Shown here: positions 25,212 through 34,679 of the stretch, one piece after another
Layout of the letters: each line of letters begins with the position of its first letter
How positions within the stretch are numbered: the stretch's first letter is position 1
Assembly: GCA_963802745.1 (NCBI GenBank)
Contig: CAWDKL010000070.1
Coordinates: 124,001 to 188,000, forward strand
Source: JAJPKK01 sp963802745
GTDB taxonomy: Bacteria; Pseudomonadota; Alphaproteobacteria; Rhizobiales; Xanthobacteraceae
Direction of reading: 5' to 3'
DNA: 64,000 bases
The notes under the pieces: generated by a model
What the model saw: the letters and a program-made list of their open reading frames with translations, nothing else
Database searches by the model: none
Told to the model about the DNA's origin: nothing
Translations under genes and position numbers: made by a program

Positions 25212-27807
25212 ATGAACTTTGAAAAATATACCGAACGCGCCCGCGGTTTCGTGCAGTCGGCCCAGTCGCTCGCGATGCGGGAGGGTCACCAGCAATTCGC
25301 GCCGGAACATCTGCTCAAGGTGCTGCTCGACGATCCGGAGGGTCTGGCGGCCGGACTGATCGACCGCTCTGGAGGTCATTCGCGTGAAGCTTTGGCCGCC
25401 GTCGAGGCGGCACTGGCGAAGCGGCCCAAGGTAGCCGGCAGTGGTGCCGGGCAGCTTTATATGGATCCTGCGCTTGCGCGCGTGTTCGAGACCGCGGAGA
25501 AGGCGGCGGAAAAATCCCGCGATTCCTTCGTGACGGTCGAGCGGCTGCTGCTGGCGCTCGCCATCGAGAAGGACAACGAGGCGGGGAAAATTTTGGCCCG
25601 CGCCGGGGTCACGCCGCAAAATCTGAACGCGGCCATTGAAGCCTTGCGCAAGGGCCGCACCGCGGACTCGGCGACGGCCGAAAATGCCTATGACGCACTC
25701 AAGAAATATACCCGCGACCTGACCCAGGCCGCCCGCGACGGCAAGCTCGATCCGGTGATCGGCCGCGACGAGGAAATCCGCCGCACCATCCAAGTGCTGT
25801 CCCGTCGCACCAAGAACAATCCGGTGCTGATCGGCGAACCCGGCGTCGGCAAGACCGCGATCGTCGAGGGGCTGGCGCTGCGCATCGTCAATGGCGATGT
25901 GCCGGAGAGTCTCTGCCGACAAGAAGCTGCTTGCCCTCGACATGGGCGCGCTCATTGCGGGTGCAAAATACCGTGGGGAATTCGAGGAGCGCCTCAAAGC
26001 CGTATTGCAGGAGGTGACGTCCTCCGAGGGCGGCATCATCCTGTTCATCGACGAGATGCATACCCTCGTCGGGGCCGGCAAGGCCGACGGCGCCATGGAT
26101 GCGTCCAACCTGTTGAAGCCGGCGCTGGCGCGGGGGGAATTGCACTGCATCGGCGCGACCACGCTCGACGAATACAAGAAGCACGTCGAGAAGGACGCCG
26201 CCCTGGCGCGACGGTTCCAGCCCGTGTTCGTCTCCGAGCCGACCGTCGAGGATACGGTTTCGATCCTGCGCGGGCTGAAGGAGAAATACGAGCAGCATCA
26301 CGGGGTGCGGATCACCGACTCGGCTATCGTTGCCGCCGCGACCCTGTCGAACCGCTACATCACCGACCGTTTTCTGCCGGACAAGGCGATCGATCTGGTC
26401 GACGAGGCGGCGGCCCGGCTCAAAATGCAGGTCGATTCCAAGCCGGAAGAGCTCGACACCATCGATCGGGAGATCGTGCGCCTGCGCATCGAACAGGAAG
26501 CGCTGAAGAAGGAGCACGACGCCGGTTCGCGCGCGCGGCTGAAAACGCTCCAGGGCGAGTTGCAGGAGTTGGAGAAGCGCTCGGCCGATATCACCAGCCG
26601 CTGGAAATCCGAAAAGGCCAAACTGACGGACGCGCAAAAGGTCAAGACCGAACTCGATCAGCTGCGGGTAGAACTTGCCAATGCGCAGCGCCGGGGCGAA
26701 TACCAGCACGCCGGCGAGCTCGCTTACGGGCGCATCCCGGCGCTGGAAAAGAAACTGAAGGACCTCGAAGCCTCCGACGGCAAAGCCGCCATGGTGGAGG
26801 AGGCCGTGACGGCCGATCATGTGGCGGGCGTGGTGTCGCGCTGGACCGGGGTGCCGGTCGAACGCATGCTCGAAGGGGAGAAGGAAAAGCTCCTGCACAT
26901 GGAGGAGAAGATCGGCGAACGGGTGGTCGGTCAAGCCGAGGCCGTCAAGGCGGTGTCGACCGCGGTTCGCCGCGCCCGCGCCGGCCTGCAGGATCCGCAC
27001 CGGCCGATCGGCTCGTTCATCTTCTTGGGGCCCACCGGCGTAGGCAAGACCGAACTCACCAAGGCGCTGGCGGAGTTCATGTTCGACGATGAAAACGCCA
27101 TGGTCCGCCTCGACATGTCGGAATACATGGAGAAGCATTCGGTCGCCCGCCTGATCGGCGCGCCGCCAGGCTATGTGGGCTACGAGGAAGGCGGCGCGCT
27201 CACGGAAGCGGTGCGGCGGCGGCCCTACCAGGTCGTGCTGTTCGACGAAATCGAGAAGGCGCATCCGGATGTCTTCAATATCCTGCTGCAGGTGCTCGAC
27301 GATGGCCGGCTGACCGACGGCCAGGGCCACACGGTGGACTTCCGCAACACCCTCATCGTGATGACCTCGAATATCGGTGCCGAATATCTGGTGAACCAGC
27401 CGGAAGGGCAGGACGTTGAGGCCGTCCGCGATCAGGTGATGGCGATGGTGCGGGCGAGTTTTCGTCCGGAATTCCTCAACCGCGTCGATGAGATCATCCT
27501 GTTCCACCGGCTGCAGCGCGACCAGATGACCCGGATCGTGGACATCCAGATGAAGCGGCTGGAAAAGCTGCTTGCCGATCGCAAGATCGTGGTCGAACTC
27601 GATGCCGACGCAAAGAAGTGGCTTGCCGACAAGGGCTACGATCCGGCCTACGGGGCGCGGCCGCTCAAGCGGGTGATGCAGAAGGCGCTGCAGGATCAGC
27701 TTGCCGAAATGATCTTATCCGGCCGCGTCAAGGACGGCGACCGGGTCAAGGTATCGGCGACCCGGTTCGGGTTGACCTTCAACGGCAAGGTGGCGGCTGC
27801 GGCATAG
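25212..27807 (+). CDS. clpB: ATP-dependent disaggregase ClpB (frameshifted)
   Basis: ClpB rescues aggregated proteins together with DnaK. The restored protein has about 864 residues: the Clp N-domain (MNFEKYTERARGFVQSAQ), AAA-1 with Walker A GEPGVGKTAI and Walker B ILFIDEMHTLVGAG, the coiled-coil middle domain, and AAA-2 with GPTGVGKTEL and VVLFDEIEKAHPDV. At 25911-25915 NGDVPESL is followed in the next frame by ADKKLLALDMGALIAGAKYRG, so one surplus base is present in CTCTG. Both halves are highly conserved, so a sequence error is likely. Confidence 0.93.
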
Positions 27808-27851
27808 GGATTGCTGGTTGCCGTTTTCGCAAGGCCTTAGCCCGGATCGGA

Positions 27852-27872
27852 GGGACCGCCGACGGCGGTCCC
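27852..27872 (+). terminator. Hairpin after clpB
   Basis: GGGACCGCC and GGCGGTCCC pair perfectly around a 3-base loop, 45 bp after the clpB stop. There is no T run, so it may only stabilise the RNA end. Confidence 0.45.
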
Positions 27873-28024
27873 GGAAAATCCGGGGCGGTGGTGCGAGACG
27901 GGAGAGTTTCGCCCGGATTTACGCCACCGGCGTGTGGTTGATCGTAATGACGGTGTTATATTACACCAGAAATCCCCCAAAAAATCCGCTTGCAGGCGCG
28001 CAAATGTGGCGTAATCTTGCTGTC

Positions 28025-28669
28025 ATGAGCACGCGGATCTCCGGAATAGCGCTATTCACCCTCTGCGCAACTTTCGCACTGGCTCCCTGGGTCATGCCCG
28101 GCACGGTGGCGGCCCAACCGGTGCCTGCCCCGCACGAGGAGCTCGTCAAGCCGCCGGACGATTTGCCAAAACTTCCGCGCGGCGAGCGTAACCGCAACAT
28201 CGAGTTTCTGTTCGGTGCCCTCAAGGCCGCCCCGGATGACGCCAGTGCCAAAGCCGTTGAAGATCGCATTTGGGCGGTGTGGGCAATGGCCGGCAACGAG
28301 ACCACCAATCTGCTGATGGGCCGGGCCAAAAAGGCGAGCGACGAGAAGGACTACGATCTCGCCGTGCGGCTCTTGGATTCGGTGATCGAGATCAAGCCGG
28401 ACTTCACCGAGGCCTGGAACCGGCGCGCCACCATCTTCTTCATGAAAAAGGACTACGCAAGCTCGCTGGCCGACATCGTCAAGGTGCTGACCCGCGAGCC
28501 GCGGCATTTCGGCGCGCTGTCCGGCCTCGGTCTGATCATGCAGGAAATCGGTGACGACAAGCATGCGCTCGACGCCTACCGGAAGGCGCTCGACGTTTAT
28601 CCGCGCCTCAAGGGCATGGAGGAGAAGGTGAAAAACCTGAAGGAAAAGGTCGAAGGGCGCGATATCTGA
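28025..28669 (+). CDS. Secreted tetratricopeptide-repeat protein
   Basis: The 214-residue protein has a signal peptide ending TVAAQPVP and then TPR helices (AVRLLDSVIEIKPDFTEAWNRR, SSLADIVKVLTREPRHFGALS, HALDAYRKALDVYPRLK). It would act in the periplasm as a protein-interaction scaffold. An alternative ATG at 28004 adds seven residues. The stop at 28669 is followed within a few bases by the hydrolase gene, suggesting co-transcription. Confidence 0.85.
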   Translation: MSTRISGIALFTLCATFALAPWVMPGTVAAQPVPAPHEELVKPPDDLPKLPRGERNRNIEFLFGALKAAPDDASAKAVEDRIWAVWAMAGNETTNLLMGRAKKASDEKDYDLAVRLLDSVIEIKPDFTEAWNRRATIFFMKKDYASSLADIVKVLTREPRHFGALSGLGLIMQEIGDDKHALDAYRKALDVYPRLKGMEEKVKNLKEKVEGRDI

Positions 28670-28677
28670 CGCTTCTG

Positions 28678-29635
28678 GTGCTGCTTGCGCTGATTGCTGC
28701 CGGCGTGGTTGCGGCCGGCGCCGTGGTGACGGCGATCGGTTCGAGGCGGATTGCGGCGAAACATCCGGCCGCGGGCCGGTTCGTTGCCGTAGATGGCGGC
28801 TACCTGCATGTGGTGGAACTCGGCAGCCGCGACGCCGAAACCAGCCTGCCCATCGTGCTGGTGCATGGGGCGAGCGGTAATCTCAACGATCTCCTTCTCG
28901 CCCTAGGGCGCGCGGCTGGCGCAAAACCGCCGCGTGATTTTGATCGATCGGCCGGGGCACGGCTGGAGTCCGCGGCCGGGCGGTGCCGCCGATGCGACGC
29001 CGGCGCAACAAGCAGTGCTGATCGCGCAAGCGCTCGACCGGATCGGAATCCGGAGATTCGTCCTGCTCGGCCATTCGCTCGGCGGCGCGGTGGCGCTTGC
29101 CTTCGCGCTGGCGTTTCCGGATCGTCTTGCCGGTCTCGTCCTGCTGGCCCCGGTCAGTCATCCGTGGCCGGGAGGTATTTCCTGGTACAATCGCCTTCTG
29201 TCCACCTCGGTTGTCGGTCCGTTGTTCGCCCGCACGGTAGCCCTTCCGCTCGGCGCTCTGCTGATGGGCAGCGGTGCGGCCTCGGTATTTATCCCCCAAC
29301 TGGCACCGGAAGATTATATCGACCGGGCGGCAATCCGGCTGTTGCTGCGGCCATCGCAATTCGTTGCCAATGCTCAGGACATCGCAGCGCTCAAAAGGTC
29401 GGTTACCGCCCAGGCGCCGCGCTATGGGGAGATTACGACGCCCACGGTAATCCTCACCGGATCGGCCGACACCGTCGTGTCGCCGCGGCTCCACGCCCAG
29501 GCGCTGGCGCGGACGCTCGCCAATGCGCGCCTCATCGTGCTGGAAGACGCCGGCCATATGCCGCATCACACGCATACGGACGCGGTGATGGCGGCGATCG
29601 CGATCTTGGAAGGGCCTGACCACGTTTCGATGTGA
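28678..29635 (+). CDS. Membrane-anchored alpha/beta hydrolase (frameshifted)
   Basis: The restored protein has about 318 residues. An N-terminal hydrophobic anchor (LLALIAAGVVAAGAVVTAIG) is followed by the oxyanion region VLVHGASGNLNDLL, the nucleophile elbow GHSLGG, an acid in LTGSADTVV and the histidine in EDAGHMPHH. The frame breaks at 28906-28908: LLLALG is continued one base later by ARLAQNRRVILIDRPGHGWS, consistent with one extra G in CTAGGG. The GTG at 28678, 8 bp after the TPR stop, is the likely start. The substrate is unknown. Confidence 0.8.
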
Positions 29636-29651
29636 TCGAATCGCTCCGTGC

Positions 29652-29686
29652 ACAGTGATGCCCATGCGCATCGTGGGCATCACTGT
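29652..29686. terminator. Hairpin between convergent genes
   Basis: ACAGTGATGCCCA (29652-29664) and TGGGCATCACTGT (29674-29686) are perfect 13-bp arms around a 9-base loop. It lies between the convergent hydrolase and GyrI-like genes and could terminate both directions. Confidence 0.65.
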
Positions 29687-29750
29687 CCTCCGCCTGTTCG
29701 CGGCCGCGCCAGGCTGTAGTCTCGTCGAAGACAGCAGTTCACCACGAGAA

Positions 29751-30212
29751 CTACTTTAAGGGCAGATATACGTCCGTGATCATTTCCTCTTCCCGAACAT
29801 TTGGCCCGACATTGACGTAATGGAAGAAGATCGGGAAATTTCCAGGTGTTTCACCACTCTGGGGAAGCCACTGTTCATATAGGTAGATTGCAGCCTTGTT
29901 ATTATAGCGGGAGCCAATGTCGCGGGCTAGGGCACACCGATTGCATGGAATTACCCTGTTGATGATGCCGATAGAATTCGGCGCAACTTCATCATCGATC
30001 GAAAGGCAGAAATCGACGTGATGATCGGAGGGATTGGTGCCAAGGTTCGTATAGTGAATGCCATAGCTGCGGTATTTTAATGGATCAAGCAGTCGCTGCT
30101 CGAGCTTCCACGCGATCAATTTCCGCACAGTATCGTGCTCGAGGGCTGGCGGGCCGAAATGCTCGATCGCAGCAATTTTTGTCTCAGGAAAAATCACGAT
30201 CTGAACGTCCAT
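29751..30212 (-). CDS. GyrI-like (AraC effector-binding) small-molecule-binding protein
   Basis: The 153-residue protein starts MDVQIVIFPETKIAAIEHFGP and ends NVGPNVREEEMITDVYLPLK, the pattern of the GyrI-like domain found at the C-terminus of AraC/Rob regulators. No AraC helix-turn-helix domain precedes it, so it is either a free-standing ligand-binding protein or the remnant of a regulator. An in-frame ATG at 30257 would add 15 residues. It lies convergent to the hydrolase gene. GC is somewhat lower than in the neighbours. Confidence 0.78.
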   Translation of the reverse strand: MDVQIVIFPETKIAAIEHFGPPALEHDTVRKLIAWKLEQRLLDPLKYRSYGIHYTNLGTNPSDHHVDFCLSIDDEVAPNSIGIINRVIPCNRCALARDIGSRYNNKAAIYLYEQWLPQSGETPGNFPIFFHYVNVGPNVREEEMITDVYLPLK

Positions 30213-30392
30213 CGAGGCAACCCCCGCAAATGCCGAATCCGGTAGGCCGAAGTACATCGGGTCAGTTGTGCGATAGTCCTGCAACTGGTGCTTGCGACTG
30301 CGATTGCAGGAACTGACGTACGCGCGCTCCTCCTGCTTTCTCGAACAAGGGGAGGTATGGAGGTCTGCGCTACGGTTGTACAGGCACAAAAC

Positions 30393-31832
30393 TTACCCGG
30401 CGGGTTTGCCGGTCGCGGAATTCACGAAGGCGATGCGCACCATGTTGGTCGCACCGGGGGTTCCGAACGGCACACCGGCGACGATGATGACGCGCTTGCC
30501 GACGTCGGCGAACCCGTCGCGGAACGCAATCGCGCAGGCCCGGTCCACCATGTCATCCTGGTCGCGCGCATCGGCGGCGATCACGCTGTGCACCCCCCAG
30601 ACGATCGCCAGCTTGCGGCCGGCCGAGGGATTCGGCGAGATCGATACGATCGGCGGCTGCGGCCGCTCGCGCGCCACCCGCAAGGCGGTCGCGCCGGACG
30701 ACGTCCAGCATACGACGGCCTTAAGGTCGAGCGTTTCGGCGATCTGACGCGCGGCGGCCGCGATGGCGTCGGCGCCCGTCGCCTCCGGATCGAAGCGCTG
30801 GGCCTGAATGATCGAACGGTAATTCGGGTCGGATTCGATCTCCTGGCCGATGCGGTCCATGGTGGCCACCGCCTCGACCGGATAGCGGCCGGCGGCCGAC
30901 TCCGCCGACAGCATCACGGCATCGGCGCCCTCGTAGATCGCGGTGGCGATGTCGGATACCTCGGCCCTCGTGGGCACCGGGCTCGCGATCATGGATTCCA
31001 GCATCTGGGTGGCAACCACGACGGGCTTGCCGGCACGCCGGCAGGCGCGTGTCATCTGCTTTTGCAGGACCGGGACCTTCTCCAGCGGCAGCTCGACCCC
31101 GAGGTCGCCGCGCGCTACCATCAGGCCGTCCGCCGCCTCGATGATTTCGGCGAGCCGCTCGATGGCCTGCGGCTTTTCGATCTTGGCCATCACGGCGGTG
31201 CGGCCGCGCGCGATCTTCTTGGCCTCGGCGATATCCTCGGGGCGCTGCACGAAGGACAGGGCGATCCAGTCGGCGCCGGCATCGAGCGCGGCTTCGAGAT
31301 CGGAATGGTCCTTCGCCGTCATGGCGGAAAAGCCCAAAATAGTATCCGGCACGCTGACGCCCTTGCGCGCGGACAGTTTACCGCCGACCTGAACGCGCGT
31401 CAGCGCGCGGGTCGGCGCGGCCTCGATCACGGTAAGCCGGATCTTGCCGTCGTCGAGCAGGAGCGTATGGCCGGGCTGCAGCGCCGACAGGATTTCCGGA
31501 TGCGGCAGGTAGACGCGTTGCTCGTCCCCCGGCGCCGGATCCGCGTCGAGAACGAACTGCGCACCTGCGGCAAGCGCGGCGAAATCCCCACGAAACGTCC
31601 CGACCCTCAGCTTCGGCCCCTGGAGATCGACGAGCGCTGCGATCGGCCGCCCGTTCTCCTGCTCGATCGCCCGGATGTTGCGCACCAATTCGCGCATCCG
31701 GTCGTGCGACGTATGGCTCATATTGATGCGGAACACGTCCGTCCCGGCCGCAAACAAGGCCGCCATGGTTTCCCGATCGGACGACGCCGGGCCGAGCGTC
31801 GCGACGATCTTGGTACGCCGTTGCCGTCTCAT
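30393..31832 (-). CDS. pyk: Pyruvate kinase
   Basis: The 479-residue enzyme converts phosphoenolpyruvate and ADP to pyruvate and ATP, the last step of glycolysis. It has the RRTKIVATLGPASSD start, FRINMSHTSHD, the active-site segment VMAKIEKPQAIERL, ARGDLGVELP, and the MLSAESAAGRYPVEAV helix. The start at 31832 overlaps the DUF1036 stop (ATGA), indicating translational coupling. The pair is conserved in Hyphomicrobiales as I recall it. Confidence 0.96.
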   Translation of the reverse strand: MRRQRRTKIVATLGPASSDRETMAALFAAGTDVFRINMSHTSHDRMRELVRNIRAIEQENGRPIAALVDLQGPKLRVGTFRGDFAALAAGAQFVLDADPAPGDEQRVYLPHPEILSALQPGHTLLLDDGKIRLTVIEAAPTRALTRVQVGGKLSARKGVSVPDTILGFSAMTAKDHSDLEAALDAGADWIALSFVQRPEDIAEAKKIARGRTAVMAKIEKPQAIERLAEIIEAADGLMVARGDLGVELPLEKVPVLQKQMTRACRRAGKPVVVATQMLESMIASPVPTRAEVSDIATAIYEGADAVMLSAESAAGRYPVEAVATMDRIGQEIESDPNYRSIIQAQRFDPEATGADAIAAAARQIAETLDLKAVVCWTSSGATALRVARERPQPPIVSISPNPSAGRKLAIVWGVHSVIAADARDQDDMVDRACAIAFRDGFADVGKRVIIVAGVPFGTPGATNMVRIAFVNSATGKPAG

Positions 31833-32365
31833 CGCGCGGTACCTGCAGGTGGTGGAAACGTCATCGGCGGAGGCTGACTCGGCACGCCCGCGCGCGGCGT
31901 CGCCTCGCCGGCATCCGTCAGCTGCACGGTCCATGCCGGCTGCTCGCCGGTGTCGATTTCGAAGAAGCCGGTGCGGTCGAAGCCGCGGGCGAGGCAGTCC
32001 GCGGTACCGCGGATGGTAAATTCCTTATCGCGCGTGCACATGAAGGCTTGGCCCGACCATTCGCCCCCGCGATCATAGTCGACCGCATAAACGTAATAAT
32101 ACCGTGCCCCAAGGGTTCCGCGCAGCAGCGTTTCGCAGTTGCCGGACGGGAGATTCCACCACCCCTCGGTGGTCCAGCCTTCGTTATCCTTGTACCCGAG
32201 CGCGACCCCGACGCAACTCTTGGTGCCATTGCAAATGCGAAAATCGGCGGCGGCCGGCAGCGCCGTCCAGGCCAGCGCGACCGCAGCAACAAGGAGCGCC
32301 GCAAATGCGGCCGACAGGCGCGCGAATGCGGTGGACTTGGTGAGCTTTGTCGGATGTTGCCTCAT
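31829..32365 (-). CDS. DUF1036 secreted protein
   Basis: The 178-residue protein has a signal peptide (LLVAAVALAWTALPAAA) and the DUF1036 core: DFRICNGTKSCVGVALGYKD, WTTEGWWNLPSGNCETLL and YYYVYAVDYDRGGEWSG. The conserved cysteines suggest disulfides in the periplasm. The function is unknown. It is translationally coupled to pyk downstream by a 4-base overlap. The proline-rich tail looks flexible. Confidence 0.9.
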   Translation of the reverse strand: MRQHPTKLTKSTAFARLSAAFAALLVAAVALAWTALPAAADFRICNGTKSCVGVALGYKDNEGWTTEGWWNLPSGNCETLLRGTLGARYYYVYAVDYDRGGEWSGQAFMCTRDKEFTIRGTADCLARGFDRTGFFEIDTGEQPAWTVQLTDAGEATPRAGVPSQPPPMTFPPPAGTAR

Positions 32366-32388
32366 GGCCGAATTGCGATACCGGATAC

Positions 32389-33684
32389 TTATGTCCCGCC
32401 GATCAGGATGGCTCGAAAATCGTTGACGTTGGTGAAGGTCGGTCCCGGCCGCAGCAGATCCCCCAAACGCTCGAAAAATCCCGTAGAATCATTGTCGGCG
32501 AGAAACGCGGCAGGATCGAGGCCAAGCTTGTGGGCGCGGGCGAGCGTGGTTGCGTCGATGAAGGCGCCGGCCGGATCGTCGGGGCTTCCCGCTCCGCCGT
32601 CGGTACCGTCGGTATCGCCCACGACAGCGGCGATTCCGGGCGTGCCCTGCAGCGCCAGCGCCAATGCGAGCGCGTATTCCTGGTTCGGCCCGCCGCGACC
32701 CTTGCCGCGGATCGTCACCGTCAGTTCGCCGCCCGACAAGATGACGCTGCGCCGGCCGTGGAGATTCTGTTCCATTGCTAGACGCGCATGGGCGGCGGCG
32801 ACATCGCGGGCCTCGCCTTCGACGCGGTCGCCAAGAAAGAGGCATTCGAAGCCCCGCTGGTGAATCGCCCGCTCGGCGGCGCGAAACGAATCGGCCGGCC
32901 GGGCGATCAGGCGGAAGCCGGTGCGGTCGAATGCGGGGTGTCCGGGTTTGGGGGATTCGTTCGCGACGTCCGCCAGCGCCCGTTCCACCGCTGCCGAGAT
33001 CGGGACAGCGAAGCGAGCCACCACCGCGCGGGCGTCGTTGAGAGTAGTGGGGTCCGGCACGGTCGGCCCCGAGCCGATCACCGCGGGGTCGTCCCCCGGA
33101 ACGTCGGAGATGGCAAGGGTGGTGAGCTGCGCCGGATGCGCGTATTGCGCCAGCCGTCCGCCCTTGATCCGGGACAGGTGCTTGCGCACGGTATTGATGT
33201 CTCCGATGGCCGCGCCCGATTTGAGCAGCGCGCGATTGACCGCTTGCTTCTCTGCAAGAGAGAGGCCGGCCGCGGGTAAGACCCAGTTGGCGGAGGCCCC
33301 GCCGGATAAAAGCACCAGCACCATATCCTCAGGCCCGGCAGCCTGCGCGAGCGAAACCGCGCGTTCCGCCGCCGCCAGGCTCGCGGCGTCGGGCACCGGA
33401 TGCCCGGCTTGCGTCATGGTGACGATCCTGGTCGGCCGGGCGTAGCCTTGCCGCGTCACCGCCGTCCCGGCGAGCTGCGCCGGGTGGAAGCGCAACTCAT
33501 CGAGATAGTGCTGTTCGGCGACTTCGGTCATCGAGCCCGCCGCCTTGCCGGCCGAGAGCACGATCAGCCGTCCGCGTGATGGCGGATCGGGCAGGTGGGG
33601 CACCAGACAGTTCGCCGGATGAGCCGATGCCACTGCGATGCGAAACAGCTCATCCAGAAACGCGCGCGAGGAATCCGTATCCAA
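32389..33684 (-). CDS. Glycerate 2-kinase (MOFRL family)
   Basis: The 431-residue protein has the two domains of MOFRL glycerate kinases: LSAGKAAGSMTEVAE and VLLSGGASANWVLP in the first, then SGGELTVTIRGKGRGGPNQE and GDTDGTDGGAG in the second. It would phosphorylate D-glycerate to 2-phosphoglycerate, feeding into pyruvate kinase next door. Older annotations call this family TtuD/hydroxypyruvate reductase. It is 23 bp upstream of DUF1036-pyk on the same strand, so the three may form one operon. Confidence 0.9.
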   Translation of the reverse strand: MDTDSSRAFLDELFRIAVASAHPANCLVPHLPDPPSRGRLIVLSAGKAAGSMTEVAEQHYLDELRFHPAQLAGTAVTRQGYARPTRIVTMTQAGHPVPDAASLAAAERAVSLAQAAGPEDMVLVLLSGGASANWVLPAAGLSLAEKQAVNRALLKSGAAIGDINTVRKHLSRIKGGRLAQYAHPAQLTTLAISDVPGDDPAVIGSGPTVPDPTTLNDARAVVARFAVPISAAVERALADVANESPKPGHPAFDRTGFRLIARPADSFRAAERAIHQRGFECLFLGDRVEGEARDVAAAHARLAMEQNLHGRRSVILSGGELTVTIRGKGRGGPNQEYALALALALQGTPGIAAVVGDTDGTDGGAGSPDDPAGAFIDATTLARAHKLGLDPAAFLADNDSTGFFERLGDLLRPGPTFTNVNDFRAILIGGT

Positions 33685-33835
33685 TGTCAGGCTCGAATCG
33701 AAGGGGCCCTATGCCGCCCGGGGTGGGCCAGCATGGCCCGCGCGGCGATTAAGTCATCATCCGGACGCCCGGCGCAATATGGCATGTGGCATCGGATGGT
33801 CCTATCTACGGTCAACATAGAGATACGAGGACACC

Positions 33836-34138
33836 ATGCAGATCGACGACAAGACCCGCGTTGAGCTCGAAGCCGCCGTTTACCGTCGCCTCGTAGCGCA
33901 TCTGCGCGACCGCACCGACGTGCAAAATATCGATTTGATGAACCTTGCGGGATTTTGTCGCAACTGCCTGTCCAATTGGCTCAAAGATGCCGCCGATGCC
34001 AAGGGGTTCGCGATGACCAAGGACGCGAGCCGGGAGGAGGTTTACGGCATGCCCTATGAGGAGTGGCGGGCCAAATATCAGCGCGAGGCGACGCCGGCCC
34101 AGCAGGCTGCGTTCGAGCGCTCGCGTCCGGAGCACTGA
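33836..34138 (+). CDS. DUF1244 protein
   Basis: The 100-residue protein matches DUF1244 (SMc04008-type): VAYRRLVAHLRDR-like N-terminus, VQNIDLMNLAGFCRNCLSNW, and YGMPYEEWRAKYQ. Two cysteines in GFCRNCL are conserved in the family. A helical fold is known but no function. The ATG at 33836 is preceded by GAGGACACC. It is divergent from the glycerate kinase gene. Confidence 0.88.
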   Translation: MQIDDKTRVELEAAVYRRLVAHLRDRTDVQNIDLMNLAGFCRNCLSNWLKDAADAKGFAMTKDASREEVYGMPYEEWRAKYQREATPAQQAAFERSRPEH

Positions 34139-34280
34139 AGCCCACGCGGGCCTGAAGCTATTTTGTGGATGACGGGGGCCGTCGCGGCCCGCAGCCTTGC
34201 GAAAACGTTACGGCTTCCGCAACGTCGCAAGCGGATCGCTGCGTCAATGCCAATCGTCGCGTCAATGTCAGGAGTGCCCG

Positions 34281-34568
34281 ATGCCCGCCGCTACCGCCGC
34301 CGCCGTCAAGGATGAGCCCAACGACGATCCCGCATCGCGCTTTGCGAAAGATCAACTCAAGGCCATCGTCGAGCGTATCGAGCATCTGGAAGAAGAGAAA
34401 AAGGCCATCGCCGACGATATCCGCGATGTGTATGCCGAAGCCAAGGGTAACGGCTTCGACGTCAAGGCGCTTCGCACCGTCGTGCGCCTGCGCAAGCAGG
34501 ATAAGAACGAACGCGCCGAGCAGGAGGCGATTCTGGAGACCTATTTACACGCGCTGGGTATGATCTGA
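34281..34568 (+). CDS. gapR: GapR-family nucleoid-associated protein (DUF2312)
   Basis: The 95-residue protein has the DUF2312 core RFAKDQLKAIVERIEHLEEE and NGFDVKALRTVVRLRKQDK, then an acidic ending EAILETYLHALG. In Caulobacter GapR binds overtwisted DNA ahead of replication and transcription and stimulates topoisomerases. The start at 34281 follows GGAG. The N-terminal extension (MPAATAAAVKDEPNDDP) is disordered, as in relatives. Together with ctrA at 22 kb it places cell-cycle genes in the window. Confidence 0.88.
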   Translation: MPAATAAAVKDEPNDDPASRFAKDQLKAIVERIEHLEEEKKAIADDIRDVYAEAKGNGFDVKALRTVVRLRKQDKNERAEQEAILETYLHALGMI

Positions 34569-34679
34569 CCCGCAACCGGGTGGAAGTAGCGTGCCAGCCC
34601 AGGTGGACCAAGGCACGCTGTTGGCGGGTTGCGGTGTGTAGCCTGACGGCGGGCCAAACGCCGGCCGCGCGCTTGGGCG

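Noticed and set aside
25905..25920. Programmed frameshift in clpB or other broken genes
   Set aside because: There is no common slippery heptamer or downstream structure, and both insertions and deletions occur across unrelated genes, which suits errors better.
25888..27507. Long minus-strand open frame opposite clpB
   Set aside because: It is antisense to the conserved AAA domains of clpB and has no start signal or family similarity.
30288..31877. Long + strand open frame opposite pyruvate kinase
   Set aside because: It is antisense to a clear pyk gene and composed of Arg/Gly/His-rich low-quality sequence.
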